From contig NC_021692.1 in the NCBI RefSeq assembly GCF_000247815.1, forward strand, positions 2,387,317-2,451,316: a stretch of 64,000 bases of DNA. The letters are read 5' to 3'. Source of the DNA: Ficedula albicollis (Eukaryota; Chordata; Aves; Passeriformes; Muscicapidae). The position numbers and the translations under genes are program-made. The notes beneath the pieces were generated by a model. It had not been told where the DNA came from, did not search any database, and worked only from the letters and a program-made list of their open reading frames with translations. Of the stretch, positions 1-13,200 are shown piece by piece (position 1 is the stretch's first letter; the number at the start of each line of letters is the position of its first letter).

Positions 1-1459
1 TCTAGTCTTGAGCTTTCTTTTATTTTTTTCTTTCTAGCTTGCTGTTGCAGAATGCTTCCTTTTTCCTGTGGGAAGGAACAACTGGGTAATTGAAATGGAA
101 CACTAGTGAAGATTTTTAATGTGAAAATCAGCATTAATTAGTCGGGTCGGGTGTAATTTGCTTCCTCATCTGTCACTGCTTCTCTCCCAGTTGCCAATGA
201 CTTTCTTCTATCCCAGATGTCACTGAAAAAGAACTGTCTTGTGGGAGCTGCATGGGTGTTTTTCCTGGTAGAGGTGCAAGTGAGTGACAATCCCAGTGGG
301 GCTGTTGGGGCTTGAGCTGGATCCAACCTGCAGGAAGCTTGCTTGCTTTGGAAATAGCAGAGGGAAGCCCAAGAAATCTAAATGCCTACCCAAACCAGCT
401 GAATCAGTGCCTCTTCTCTAAAGAAACAGACCCAGGGCTTCAAGGAATGCTCTAATCCTCTGCCTCTTTCAACCTGGCATGGGCTAAACTTGCACAGAAG
501 TGAGGCACAGCTTTAATGAAGGCTGCAGGATTAAGTTTTCTGAGTATATCCTGTAGCTAAAAAATAATTGGGCCATGAGTCAGTGCTGGAAGTCTCTGGA
601 TAGTATGAGAAGTGATAGAAGGAAAACAGGCCAGCCCCCAAGTAAAATGCAAGAAAAAATATATTAGAATATATAAGAAAAAATGCATTTCAACCCCCTT
701 CTGTATGATTTGAGGGTTTATATCCCCCACCAATTCCATTTACCATGTTTTGTGTTGGATAGGCTTTCATCCTGACCTGGGCAGGATCTGAGGAAGGTGG
801 CAAAGCCAGATGAGTTCCAAGAGCAATTCTAAGTGTGCCATGTCTGGCTTTGGAGCTGAATCAGCTCTCCTGGAGGGTTCCAGAGCTGTGGGTGCAGGCA
901 TTTGTGTAACCTGTGTGCAGAGGGAGGCTGGCACTGCCGGGGAGAGCCCAGGTGCCACCCACCCTGCCTTGCCTCTGTCCCAGACCAAATCTTCATCCTT
1001 CCCTGACTCAGTTCTCATGTGAGTATATACAGGGACTTCTCCAGAAATTTGTGTGCTGGAGCTCACACCAGTGCCAGTTTGTGCCAGTCTGCAACTAGAG
1101 TGTTGCAACTACATTGGTCACCAGACATTACAGGTGTCCATGTGTTACAAACTCAGGTTTGCAGTCACCATGACAATTGATGGAAAAGTCAGAGAGATGC
1201 CAGAGATCTGATCCCATCCTTGAGTTGGGGATTTAGCTCTTGGTTAAGAAAGAAGATGGTGTGATCCCTTTTCTGCTTATTATTATGCTCTCTCTCATTT
1301 CCCTTTCTTGTCACATTCAGGCTATTCTGTCTCAGGATAAGAATCTTTTCCCTCCTTCTCCTTAGTAACTCAATAAAATGGGAAATTAATATGGTTCTTT
1401 ACCTCTCTTTCTAAAGAGAGAATACATACACTTTTTCAGATCTCACAGTAACTCCATTC
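1..1459. other. Upstream flank, nothing recognised
   Basis: About 1.46 kb of mid-GC sequence upstream of DISP3. I see only short open frames without splice context or family resemblance, no CpG island, no RNA gene and no clear repeat family. A distant 5' exon cannot be excluded from sequence alone. Confidence 0.5.
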
Positions 1460-1811
1460 TGTTGAAGGAGAGCCAGCCCAGTGGGAGAAAAGTCAGGGGT
1501 GAGGGGAGGTAACTGCAGGTACACACCAACCTGCCCAAGTAAGATGTGTGAGGTTCACACCTGAGTTCCTGCAGCATCAATCCACACTGTGAACTGGAGT
1601 TGTAGCTTGGCTGTCCTTTAGAGCTGAAGGATGACAGTCCTTGTCAGCTGAGGGAGCTGGGAGGTACTGAACCAGACCAGTCAGGTCTGGATGAGGGACT
1701 CTTGAATCTGCTATAAAAGAGGGAACTGTACAATAAACCATGCTGTTTGCTGCAAGAAGCTCTGGGGAGTGTGTCCTCTCTGTCACTGACCCCTTCCCCC
1801 CCCACGTTACA
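1460..1811 (+). mobile_element. LTR-like block with TATA box and polyadenylation signal
   Basis: The block starts with TGTTG and ends near GTTACA. It contains a TATA-like CTATAAAAGA at 1711-1720 and CAATAAA from 1731, about 20 bases apart, followed by a short GT-rich, C-rich tail. That compact promoter plus polyadenylation layout is typical of an endogenous retroviral LTR on the + strand. I could not find a matching target-site duplication, so the ends are approximate. No internal retroviral sequence adjoins it, so a solo LTR is the simplest reading. Confidence 0.45.
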
Positions 1812-1817
1812 GATCCC

Positions 1818-1940
1818 CTGATAATAATAATATAATAATTGATTACATATATTGTAATATTAATATTAATAATAGTTGTTGTTATTGTTATTATTATTAT
1901 ATAGTAATAATACTATATATTATTAGTATAATAATATATA
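1818..1940. repeat. AT-rich simple repeat (TAA/TAT type)
   Basis: About 120 bases made almost only of A and T in imperfect TAATAA, ATATTA and GTTATT units, directly after the LTR-like block. Confidence 0.85.
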
Positions 1941-3320
1941 CTGAGTTCTCTGTGAGCAAAGCCCCTGGCTTCTCTCAGGCTAGCAGAGCCACAGAGGTTG
2001 CTGAGATCCTTGCTGCTTTGCCCCAATGCTCCTCTGCCATGAAGCATTTTTGTCCCATTGCCTTTCCTCTCAGTCGAAGTTCATGCAGCTCCTTGGCCTT
2101 CTGAGGACACAGAGTTAAGAGGTAATTTATCTTTCTGCTGATATAAGGCCTGTTAAAGTAGAAACACTGGTTAGGAGCAAAGCTCGTAAATTTTTTCTGG
2201 CCTGTGTATAAATTGCTTTCAAGTCCCAGGGTCAGGTAACAAACTGAACCTGTTGGTTCGTTCATTCAGTGACATTCATTCAGGGGGCTACTGGCTCTGC
2301 TGCCTGAAGTCAGAAAAGGGAGTGACACTTGCAGGGTCAGGGCTTTGCTCTGAGGGACCACCACCTGTGCATCCCTGGCTTGGGAGGGCACTATGAGACA
2401 CCCAGGGGGAGTCTGGGAACCTGGGAAACCCCTGCTAAGGAGAGCACCTCCCAGGGATTATCCCTTTCTTTCCTGGCCAAGGAAAGATGATCAGGGAGGA
2501 TTCCCTCCTTCATTCCATGAAAGCAGTAACTTGCTTTTTCTTCCTGGTTGTTCTGTAGGAATGGGAAAAATTCGCTCCACTAGCAATATCCTGCAGGAGC
2601 GGAAGGAAGGCAGGTTGTGCTTTCAGCCCTTTCCCTTCCCATGTTGTTAGTGGATATCCCTTCAGGAGCTAGAGCAGGGTCACAGTGAGTTCCTGGAGGG
2701 GTTGATGTGTGCATCTGCAGGTGAGGGTGTGTGTGCTTCTGGCGCTTCTTCTCCCACATGCACACTTTGTGGCAAAGATGAATACTGCTATAAAGAGCTG
2801 GGGGAAATCTATTATCAGCTCTAAGGAGAGGAAGTTAACGCTCCCTTGAATTTTGTGTCTGGTAGCATGAGCCATTCCTGATCTATTATCAGCTCTAAGG
2901 AGAGGAAGTTAACACTCCCTTGAATTTTGTGTCTGGTAGCATGAACCATTCCTGGGTGTGAGAAGCAGGTTAGCTAATTAAATGTTCCTGCTGCTGCAGT
3001 GTGAGCAGCATACTGTGAATCCCTGCAGTCTCTTGGAGCCACGCAGAGCCTTCCTCTGCCACAGCACTGGGTTCTGGGGCTGTCACTTGATGTTCTCCCT
3101 CTCTGGTTCCTCTGCCAGGCAGAGTGTGGGATACTTCATGGCAAGGTGGTTGTTTCAGTGGCTGCAGCAGATCTGTGGGGTTTGGAAGGAGTGATGCTTT
3201 CCTCCTGAGGGAACTGGAGCATGTCTCTGTCCTGGCTCTGCTGCTGCGAGTCTGTGGATTCATAGCTGTGCTTGTGACACCACTGCTGGCTCTTGCTGAC
3301 TGCCCTTTACCTGTGTGCAG
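1941..3320. other. Sequence before the first DISP3 coding exon
   Basis: No supported exon is visible here. The stretch ends in the pyrimidine-containing acceptor (AG at 3319-3320) of the first coding exon, so at least part of it is intronic. It carries one 74-bp tandem duplication, listed separately. Confidence 0.55.
2807..2954. repeat. 74-bp tandem duplication
   Basis: Two adjacent copies, 2807-2880 and 2881-2954, nearly identical. Differences include AACGCTCCC against AACACTCCC and GAGCC against GAACC. Confidence 0.9.
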
Positions 3321-3329
3321 GTGCTGGAC

Positions 3330-4239
3330 ATGGACACAGAGGATGACCCATTGCTACAGGATGCCTGGCTAGAGGAGGAAGATGAAGAGGTAACCTTCAG
3401 CTCCCAGAAGAGGAGAGAGGGTGCTCTGCTGTGTGGAAAAAGCCCCTGCAGAGTCAGACCCGTGTGTGTCACACTGCCTGCGTCTGGCTTCTGGAATATC
3501 GTTGGCTGGGTGTTCACCAACCCTTACTGTGCTGGCTTCATCCTTTTCCTGGGCTGTGCCATCCCTGCTGTGCTTGCTGTCGTCATGTTCCTCCACTACC
3601 CCGCCCTGGACATCGACATCTCCTACAACGCTTTCGAGATCCGCAACCACGAGTCCTCGCAGCGCTTCGACGCCCTCGCCTTGGCCCTCAAATCCCAGTT
3701 TGGCTCATGGGGGAGGAACCGCCGGGACCTGGCTGACTTTACCTCAGAAACCCTGCAGAGGCTCATCTTCCAGCAGCTCCAGCAGCTCCACCTCAACACT
3801 TCCCACCTCGGGGCCAGCGCGCGGGTCAGGCGCAGCTCCCTGGAGGGCAGGACGGGCTCCCTGCAGCCCCAGGGGAACCAGAGTGCCCGGGTGGGGAGAG
3901 CCCCACGCTGGGACTACTCCAGCTCCTACATCAGTGCCAACACACAGGCTCACGCTCACTGGCGCATCGAGCTCATTTTCCTGGCTCGGGGGGACTCTGA
4001 GAACAACATCTTCACCACCGAGCGCCTGGTCACCATCCACGAGGTTGAGCGCAAGATCATGGACCACCCTCGCTTCAGGGAGTTCTGCTGGAAGCCCCAC
4101 GAGGTGCTGAAGGACCTGCCCCTGGGTTCTTATTCCTACTGCTCCCCTCCCAGCTCCCTCATGACCTACTTCTTCCCCACCGAAAGAGGAGGGAAGATTT
4201 ACTATGATGGCATGGGACAAGACCTTGCTGACATCCAAG
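3330..4239 (+). CDS. DISP3: DISP3 coding exon 1 (residues 1-303)
   Basis: Exon begins at 3321 after a TGTGTGCAG acceptor; the ATG is at 3330. It encodes the acidic N-terminus, the first membrane helix (about 66-89) and most of the first lumenal loop, including WDYSSSYISANTQ and the conserved KPHEVLKDLPLGSYSYC stretch. Ends in phase 1 with donor GTGAGC. The exon is GC-richer than its flanks. The loop between about residues 160 and 195 is shorter than in the human protein as I recall it. Confidence 0.95.
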
Positions 4240-7200
4240 GTGAGCTGAGGGCCATGGGAGAGGGCTGGCATGCTCAAGGAATGCCTCTCCTCAGGTTCAG
4301 GCAGTCACTGGTGTGCAGTTGAGTGACTGCCCTGTATGCAGAGGAAGATGCTGCTGGGCTGTGCCTTGAGAAATTGTGTTTTCTGCACCAGGGCCCCTTT
4401 TCAACCCTGCAGTTCCAGTCACAGGTCACACAGACCCACACAGGCAAGTGAGAGGAACAGGTGAGGGGTGTCCTGCATGGTACAGATGTCTTCTACTGAC
4501 CCTTGTCCCCTGTAGATGGCTGTGGTTAACTAGAGCAACCCCAGGGCTTTGCTGGCCACACAGATAGGGATGAGCTTCCCTGCACTATAGAGCAGATTGA
4601 AGAGGTCTGCCTCCTCCTCCCAGCTCTGTACCCTGTACTGTGCACCTCTAGCAGAACAGAGGCTCTGGGTGGTGACAAGGAGATGACTCATGAGGGGTCT
4701 GTGGGTGTGATGTGGCTGTGGGATGTAGCCTCCATCTGTCTCCCAAGCCTGGCTGCAGAGGGTAGCAGTCCAGGAGCTATGCAGGGAGCAAGCAAAGAAT
4801 TAAATCCATCTGCTCCAGTAACAGTTCTGCTACCAAAACAGGAAAAAGCACAGTTCTGGTAAAAACTCTAGGGAACTGGATTTTGAGAATAGATAGGCAG
4901 TCTCTTAGTCAGAACCAGCTGAGTGCCTCCATCCCTGCATCCCTCACACCATCAGATGGCAGAGGTACCAGGTCATAGCAGAGCCAGGACTCCTCCTCCA
5001 TGGGCATTGTTTAGTTCTTGTGCTTCCAATGTAATGGAGAAAATATTGTGCCAGTGTAAGAGAAGGAAGAGCATCCAGCAGTGGAAGTACTGATGAGGAT
5101 GTTGTTGGTTGGAGGTGCTGTGGTTCAGGTCAGTCAGGTGGAGGATATGTCTCTGATGGGGAGGTGCATGTGGGCAGCAACACAAGCAGTCACACAATGG
5201 AAGCAGGATGTGAGTCTTTGCAATCCAGATTTCCCTGGCCCTCCTTGCTTTATAGAAAGCAGCAGCAGTCAGCATCACTCTGATGAAGGACAGGATGACT
5301 CCCAGTCTCGCTGTGGCAGACTAGACCCTGTGCCTCACTAAGACAATTAAGCAGGATCTAACAAAAGTGGCGCTGCTTTCTCCTGCAGGGTCCTTGGAGC
5401 TGGCCATGACCCATCCCGAATTCTACTGGTATGTGGATGAGGGCTTGTCTGCTGAGAACAAGAAGAGCTCCCTGCTGAGGAGTGAGATCCTCTTTGGGGC
5501 TCCACTGCCCAACTACTACTCGGTGGAGGATCGCTGGGAGGAGCAGCGCCGCAAGTTTCAGAACTTCGTGGTCACCTATGTGGCCATGCTGGCCAAGCAG
5601 TCCACGAGGTGAGGCTGTGTGCAAGAAGGGCAGGTGGGAGTGCACAAGAGCAGGGAAGGGCAGAGGATGGAATAGAGCTTTCAAAAGCTCTGCCTCAAGG
5701 TTCACAGCAGGGCAGAAGTGCCTGTTCCACCCCGATAGCCATGCTCCATTTGGCTTCACTGGGGAGGCACCAGGCACAGAAGGCTGGACGCACTAGCTTG
5801 GACTACTGGTGAGACTCAAACAGTGGCTAGGGCATAATGTTCCAGGTGAAGGAGAAAAAGAATCTCCACTGAAGCTGGGCTCAGGCATGGAGCTGTGAGT
5901 GATGATGGGGAGCATATGGCAGAAAACTACTCACATGCTCCCCTTTACTGCCGCTTCCTACTGCAGCAACATGCCAGAGATACCCATAGAGACAATGAAA
6001 AGGGGACAAAGTTTAAATCTACTGCCTGCCTTTCTACTGAGTCTTGTCTGGCATTAGATCTTTTGCTTCCATCTTACATATCCAGTTCCACCGGCTCAAA
6101 CAGAACTGCATTTCTGCTCTGAATTTGGCCACCACTGGTCTGATGCAGAGGATGAGATGATCTTTACTCAAGGCTGCTCAGCCTGTGGATCCAATTCTCC
6201 TTTTGCTTTTTGTACAAAGAGGTGGGGAATAAGAGATGAGGGCAGGATAAGTTTCAGGAAGTGCAGGCTTTTTTCACTACCAGGTCTGTATGACTTGGTA
6301 GAACAGAGCTTTGCTCAGTGCTGATGAGAGAGAGATGATAAAACAGAGCTAAAAAGGCTAAAAGAGCATCCCAGTAGTCAGGCAGATGACAGAAGGCTGT
6401 GTGCCCCAGTCTCTGTACTTTCTTAGACTCCAGATTTCTACTGCCCTGAGCATTTCCCAGAAGGAAGGGATGCTGATCCTCAAAAGCAGGTTGGAATGCA
6501 GGCAGTCACAGAGCACTCTCAGCAATGGGCTGGGAAAGCAGACTGTGATTTCTGACAAGCCAAAAGGGAATTGAGGCCAAGGCTCAGTTCCAAAGCTCAG
6601 TTCCCTGATAGCCTCCTATGGTGCAGCATTATTGTAGTCCTGGTTAAATTATGTTGGATTACTTCTACTCTGAGCCTGCTTCCAGAGGCAGAAGCTGGTA
6701 AATCATATGGTTTCTGATTAAGCTCTCACTCTGCCTGCATCCGCTATGCTAATATAATAAGCAATGATTAGGGTTCCAGATGGAATTAGCTTTGAAGGCT
6801 CCAGGAACTGTCTATTAATGCCTAAGACCCACCAAGCAGGGGAGGAATTTTAAAAATACTAGACCTGCTCTTTATTTTTCTCCTTCCTTGTGTGAATTTC
6901 ACCTCTAGCAGCAACTTTGTTCAACCTGTTCTCATTGCTCTGTTTTTTCAGAGAACTGCCAGGTAATTAGAGCAGTGACCTCCTTTGGCTATGGAGAGCA
7001 TAACTGTCCTTCAAACCACCTGGCTCTGCTCCTTTTGTGCTCAACTATTCCTCTTTTTTCACATCTCCCCTAGCAAAGTCCAGGTGCTGTATGGAGGGAC
7101 AGATTTGTTTGACTACGAAGTGAGGAGGACTTTCAACAACGACATGTTGCTGGCCTTCATCAGCAGTAGCTGCATAGCTGTCTTGGTCTACATCCTCACC

Positions 7201-10200
7201 TCCTGCTCAGGTAGGCTGGAGCCACAGCTACCCTGTCCTAACACAAATCCAAGTGTGCTGTGTCTCTCTGTGTCTGTGCAAGCCCAGTGAGAGACTCTGA
7301 GCCCTGGCACCAGTGTGGCTGTATGGCACAGCAGCATGCACAAGGGCAAGCCAGTCTGATTCCCCAGAGCAGAGATTTATGGGCAGGGTGAGGGACACTC
7401 ACAGGAGATCAGGAATTAGATGCAAATGCCCATCTTGCTAACACTGGCATAAATCTGAAGTAATTTTTTGCAAGAGCCTCATGGTAAAGAGTCTGCAAGC
7501 AGTACTCCTGTACCCCTGAGCTCTTGTCTGTCACCAGCACATTCAGGGGAACCAGTATCCCAAAAGGGCAGGTGGGAGGTGTCTGTTCTCCTGGAGGTGG
7601 CCAGAAATACTATTTTTTCCATGTTTCTTTTCTGCTGCAGTGTTTCTGTCATTCTTTGGCATTGCCAGCATTGGGCTAAGCTGCCTGGTGGCTCTGTTCC
7701 TGTACCATGTCGTATTTGGGATCCAGTATCTGGGTATACTCAATGGTGTGGCTGCCTTTGTCATCATGGGGATTGGTAAGCTCATCTTTACTCAAAGCCT
7801 GTGCTTTACCTGTGCTGCCTTGCCCTGCCTTCTCTCTGCAGGAGAGAAGAAGGTGATGGTGGCAAATGCAGATTGAATTTTCAGGCCCTTTTCCATTACC
7901 TGTAAGTTTAATATTTGCAGGTCAAATGTCAAGGGGGAATTCAGATATTTTTTTTGCAGGTGTCAGTTCTGTGAGCAGAGTATCAACATCTCTGCTGTCT
8001 CTTTCCAGGAGTTGATGATGTCTTTGTTTTCATCAACACCTACCGCCAAGCCACACACCTCAAGGACCTGCGGCTGCGCATGATCCACACAGTCCAGACA
8101 GCAGGGAAGGCCACCTTCTTCACCTCCCTGACCACAGCTGCAGCCTATGCTGCCAACATCTTCTCCCAGGTACCCTGCAATTTGGGATTTGGGGTTTCAT
8201 TTCTGCCAAAGGGCCCAATAGGTCAGGAACCTGCCAATACCATCTCCTTCAGCACAGTGGGCTGCCAGACCTGCTTCTTACAGGGCTGTCTCTTACCTGC
8301 TGTCAGGCAGTGGATTATCCAAGGAAATACTTCTGTGCCACTGATCAAACAGGCTCTGTCTCAGTGCTTTACCTACCAGGTTTGCTGATTACCATGACTG
8401 AGGTCAGCATGTGCTATTCTCAGGTTCCTCCAGACATCCTTGCCTCCTCTCCAGCAATCCTGCCCCAGCTGATCCCAACCCTGTGTTCTCTCTCTTCATG
8501 TAGATCCCAGCTGTGCATGACTTTGGACTCTTCATGTCACTGATTGTGTCCTGCTGCTGGGTAGCTGTGCTCTTCACCATGCCAGCTGCTCTTGGAATAT
8601 GGACCCTTTTCATGTCCCCATTAGAGAGCTCCTGCCAAGCCAGGTAAGCACTGGAGCTTGTGGGTGGGAAGTTGTGGAATTTGCAGTCAAGGAGGTTTGC
8701 AAATTCCTTCCCTATCATCTCAGTTGATCCTCATTCCCCTCAGGCAGCTTGGCTTCGGCTCTGACAGAAGGGATATTTAAGTTCTGCCATTCCAGATGGG
8801 AGCAAAATGGAAGGGTCAAGTCTCAGTCTCATTGTCTCTGTCAATCCTCTTGGTTGGATCCCATGGGGTGTTGGACCATTTGTTTCCTTGGAGCACTTAA
8901 TGCACAGCTACACCTTCAAGCAGTGGAGACACAAGCCCTGCGAGGCAGACAGGTCACCATTGCTCCTGCCTGTGAGCACAAGCAGGATGTGGAGATTTGT
9001 GTTTGAAAGCACATTTCCTTTCCCCCTGCTCTTTAGCACTGCAGATGACCTGGCCAGATTTTATTCATTAGCAGGGAGATGAGCTGCTGAAACTGCCATC
9101 ACTCAGCACCCAGAGACCATGGCTCAGCCCTGCTCTCTGTATCCAGCCCAGCCCTTGCCCTCTCAGTTCTTAGCAATGGAATTTTCTCCTGGCAGTGCCC
9201 ATTGTCTCTCCAAGTAACTGGAGCAGGTTGTTTCTGCTTTCCTTGCCACAGAAGGAGCCCACTGGTAACTCTTCACAGGGTTTAAAATTCTTGCATTTGT
9301 CTCTTTTCCTGCTTCAATCCAGCTGCAGTCAGAAGTGCACCAAGAAGAGTGCCTTGCACCTGGCTGAAGATCTCCTCATTGCCTCAGAGGCCACCTCCAG
9401 AGCAGGCAGAGACACCCTTCCCTACCTTGATGATGACATCCCACTGCTCAGCGTGGAGGAGGAGCCTGGTATGTCTCTGCTGTGGGCTGCCTTTAGGGGG
9501 TCACACTGCCCTGCTCATCCTCCAGTTCTGCCTACCCCTGACACTGCTCCTTGTATCAGTTCCCTGAATTGTAAGCTGAAGATGGTGCCAGCATGAGAGG
9601 TTGTAGCAACCAGAACTCAGTATTCTTTCAAAATTTGCTTTGAGATCCTCAGTGGGTGTCAGTGCATGTTTTCTTAACTGCTTTGCTAATTCTCTTGGGT
9701 CCACTGTGGTCTGCTTTCTGTTTGGAATCACTGATTGTGACATGGATGTAGCCACGAAACATAATCCATAACACCAGGACAGCTCACCATGGAGTGAAGT
9801 TTTCTCCTCTTCCCCGCCATTTGGAACACTGTATTTGGGAAGTAGGAGAAAGAACACTTGTTCTCCAGTATCAGCCCCCTAGAGCAGCTCCTTCATCATG
9901 ATATGAAGAGGGCAGTGACTTGCCTGAGATCACATCTAGAAAAAAAGTCCAGAAATTCCCTATCTGTTGTTATCAGGAGATAATCCTTCGAGCCCTGATC
10001 CCAAGAAAAAGGTGCTTATGGGGTCATGCTCTCTTGTACTTGGATTTTAAAACTTGTTGGAATCTCTTCCTTTTAAAACCTCCAACAGCAGTGGTCAGGG
10101 CAGTGAGTATCTTTCAGGGAAACTGGAACTGGAGATAACTGAATTAATTCCATGGCATGTGCAGAGCCCTTGCTGCAGAGTAGGCTCTGAGGTGCCTCTG

Positions 10201-13200
10201 GCAGGCAGAGAAGCTCTGGTTCTGTGCTGCAAGAGTTCTCCTTAGTATGCCAGAGCCACATGCAGTGGTGATGTACAGAAATAATCCCTCTCTTCCCTGC
10301 AAACAGCAGAATGTTTTCCTCCAGGGCCCCTGGGCATCAGGGAACTGTGAAGAAGCAAAGCAGTTTGTTCCAGTCACTGACCAAGCGTGGTTTGTAGGCT
10401 GGCTGTACAGTGTGCTGGGCATGTTCCATCCCTCTACAGCAAGTGCTCTCACACACAGAGAAAAAGGAGCAGTTCCCTTGGCATTCCTGATCTGGAGATA
10501 AGAGAATCAGGCAGGAGCCAGGCTACAGTCAGGAATTGGTCAGCTGCATGTAATTAGCAGTAAGACATATTTAGTGATACAGGGACAAATTATAATCTAA
10601 TGTGACCTTGTCCCAAGAAGCATGCAGTGTCCCTGGGACAGTGTTTGGATTGGTAGAGCAAGGAATAGCCTGAAGCACAGATTTGGACTGAGCTACAGGT
10701 TTACACAGGTAGCTGTTGCATGGCAGGGACTTGACAAAGATGGTTCTTAAAACATCCTGGAATCACTGCGTCTGCAGGAGGATTGCTCAGTCTCTTTGGC
10801 CTCAGTGAGTTGCACAGTACCCTGCAGAAGATTTGATAAAGCACAGCAGAGAACTCTGAGAGACACTCATGACACTGAGACTGCTTTTGATTTCTTTCTA
10901 TTCTAGTCTCCCTGGAAATGGGGGATGTCCCCTTGGTGTCTGTGATGCCAGAAAATCTGCAGCTCTCTGCAGAGAAGAGCAACCGGGGTCACTTGATAAC
11001 TCATCTGCAAGATCTGCTGGAGCACTGGGTGCTGTGGTCTGCAGTGAAGAGCAGATGGGTGATTGTAGGTAAGGAAGGTTGCATCTCCATGGATTTCAGA
11101 GGGTTTCATGACATTTCAATCAGTCTCCAAGCCTTGATTATTAGTGATGGGAAAAGAGACATGGTAAATGGCTTCTAACACAGTGGAAGAGTGCTTCCAG
11201 AACAGTTATCCCTAAGGGACTTTTCCATCCCTTTCTTCTCACTCAGATCTAAAGTGGCAAATCCTAATAGAGTTTTTTTCCAAGCATGGGGGCTTATTAC
11301 AAGAAAGCCCATCTGCCAGTGTGCTTTAGGGCTTGCTGCATTTTAGGCTATAGGAGAGCCGTGAAAAGGATAATGCAACATAGTTCTTCATGTAATGGAG
11401 AAGAAAAAGAGAGATAGATTTATTTAAAGAAACACTACACTATATAGTGGTAGTATGTGCAAAACAAAATAGAAAAGACTTATTGGTCCAAGAAGGCAGC
11501 ACCTCTTTGAAAACATGCTTTCTGCAAAATATCACAAGACACTCACATGGCTCAAATATCACACAAAATATCACAAGACACTCACATGGCTCTCACACAC
11601 CCTGCAGGTGTGTAATCATTGTTATAATTTCTTATCCTTGTGAAGGCTGAGAAGCTCAAGGCTTCAAGGCTGCTTTTTCCCTGGTTCCCAGCAGCATCCA
11701 ACAACAGTGGCTGTTCTTTTTCCAGCTGAAAATACCATCTTTCTACCACATGCCTGCTCTCTGAGCATGTCTGAAGTGTGGAGTGCATGTAGGGTCCCAC
11801 ACTTACCCAGGTTTCTCCTTGCAGGGCTCTTTCTCCTTGTTCTGCTCCTGTCCATATTCTTTGCCAGCCGCCTCCATCCAGCCAGCCGTGCTCCAGTCTT
11901 GTTCCGGCCAGACACAAACATCCAGGTGCTGCTGGACCTGAAATACAACCTGAGTGCTGAAGGTATCTCCTGCATCACCTGCTCAGGTGAGAACACTGGT
12001 CCTCAAACCACGATGGGTGCACCCCAGCCTGGCCTAAGCCCTTGACTGGAGGATCTGAAATGCGAGGCAGACATCTACAATGTTCAAATATCTCACTGGG
12101 CATTGGATGGACCCCATGGAAAGGAGGCACACATTGGGAATGGGATGGTTGAGTTGCCTGTAGGAGTGGAACATTTAGAAAAGTATTTCCTGCTTTAGCC
12201 ATGAACTGCCTAAGTATTTCTTCTGGAGTAATCCCATCACAGACCATGAAAACTGACTGTTTTTACTCATAAGTGCTGGTCTCATGTCAGTGCCCAGTGA
12301 GGGTCTGTGGCACTGTGTTGCCTGCCCAGGGTTTGGTATTCAGCAGCAGAGTCTGTGGCGTGCACAGGTCTTTTCTCATGTTGTTTACTCTTTCCTCCCT
12401 GACTAACCTTGTGGGACAGGTTTGTTTCAGGAAAAGCCTCACAGTTTGCAGAACAACATCCGAACCTCTTTGGAAAAAAAGAAGAGAGGCTCAGGGTCAC
12501 CTTGGGGAAGTAAAGGCAGCACAAGTGATACAGGGCAGCAAGGTGAGTGGGGCATGAAGACCCTGGCCAGGGCCCAAGGATCCACTGGGGAACAAACTAA
12601 ACCACACACTTTCTGAATAGCTGATGGGGAATAATTCTCTTCCTCAGAGATTGCCCCACTGAGCCCTAGTTAGGTGCTGGATGTGTGGGGCATCTTTAAA
12701 ATCCCCCTTTCCCTGAGTCCCCCACTGAGCCCTAGTTAGGTGCTGGATGTGGGGGGCATCTTTAAAATCCCCCTTTCCCTGAATACCTACTGCTCTCTGG
12801 GACATGGTCCTATAACCCAGGTGGCAATATTTTGTGTCTACTGTCATATCCCTCTAATCTGAGTACAGGGCTAGGAACTCCAAGTTTTCACATCACAGCC
12901 CTGTTCACAACCTTGTCAGCAGGTCACAAGGAGAGTAAATTCAGTTTGCAGGGGATTTTGAGGATAAAACAGTTATTGGGCCAGGTCCTGGGATGACATG
13001 AAGACATGAATCAATAAGCCATCAGGAATTACTGCAGCTCAAGATGTATTTGTGGCAGCCTTTGAAATGTGTGCTGTGCTGCCAGAAGGCAGAGGCTGTG
13101 CCTGGTGTCCCAGAGCAGACAGCAGACCATAGGAACCCTCCTTTGCCCTGGCTGTGTCTGTAGGATTTGCTGATTGAGAATACCACCAAACCTCATGCCC

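Noticed and set aside
3421..4110. Second long frame over DISP3 exon 1
   Set aside because: Off-frame reading of the same GC-rich exon; Ser/Thr/Pro-rich and without homology.
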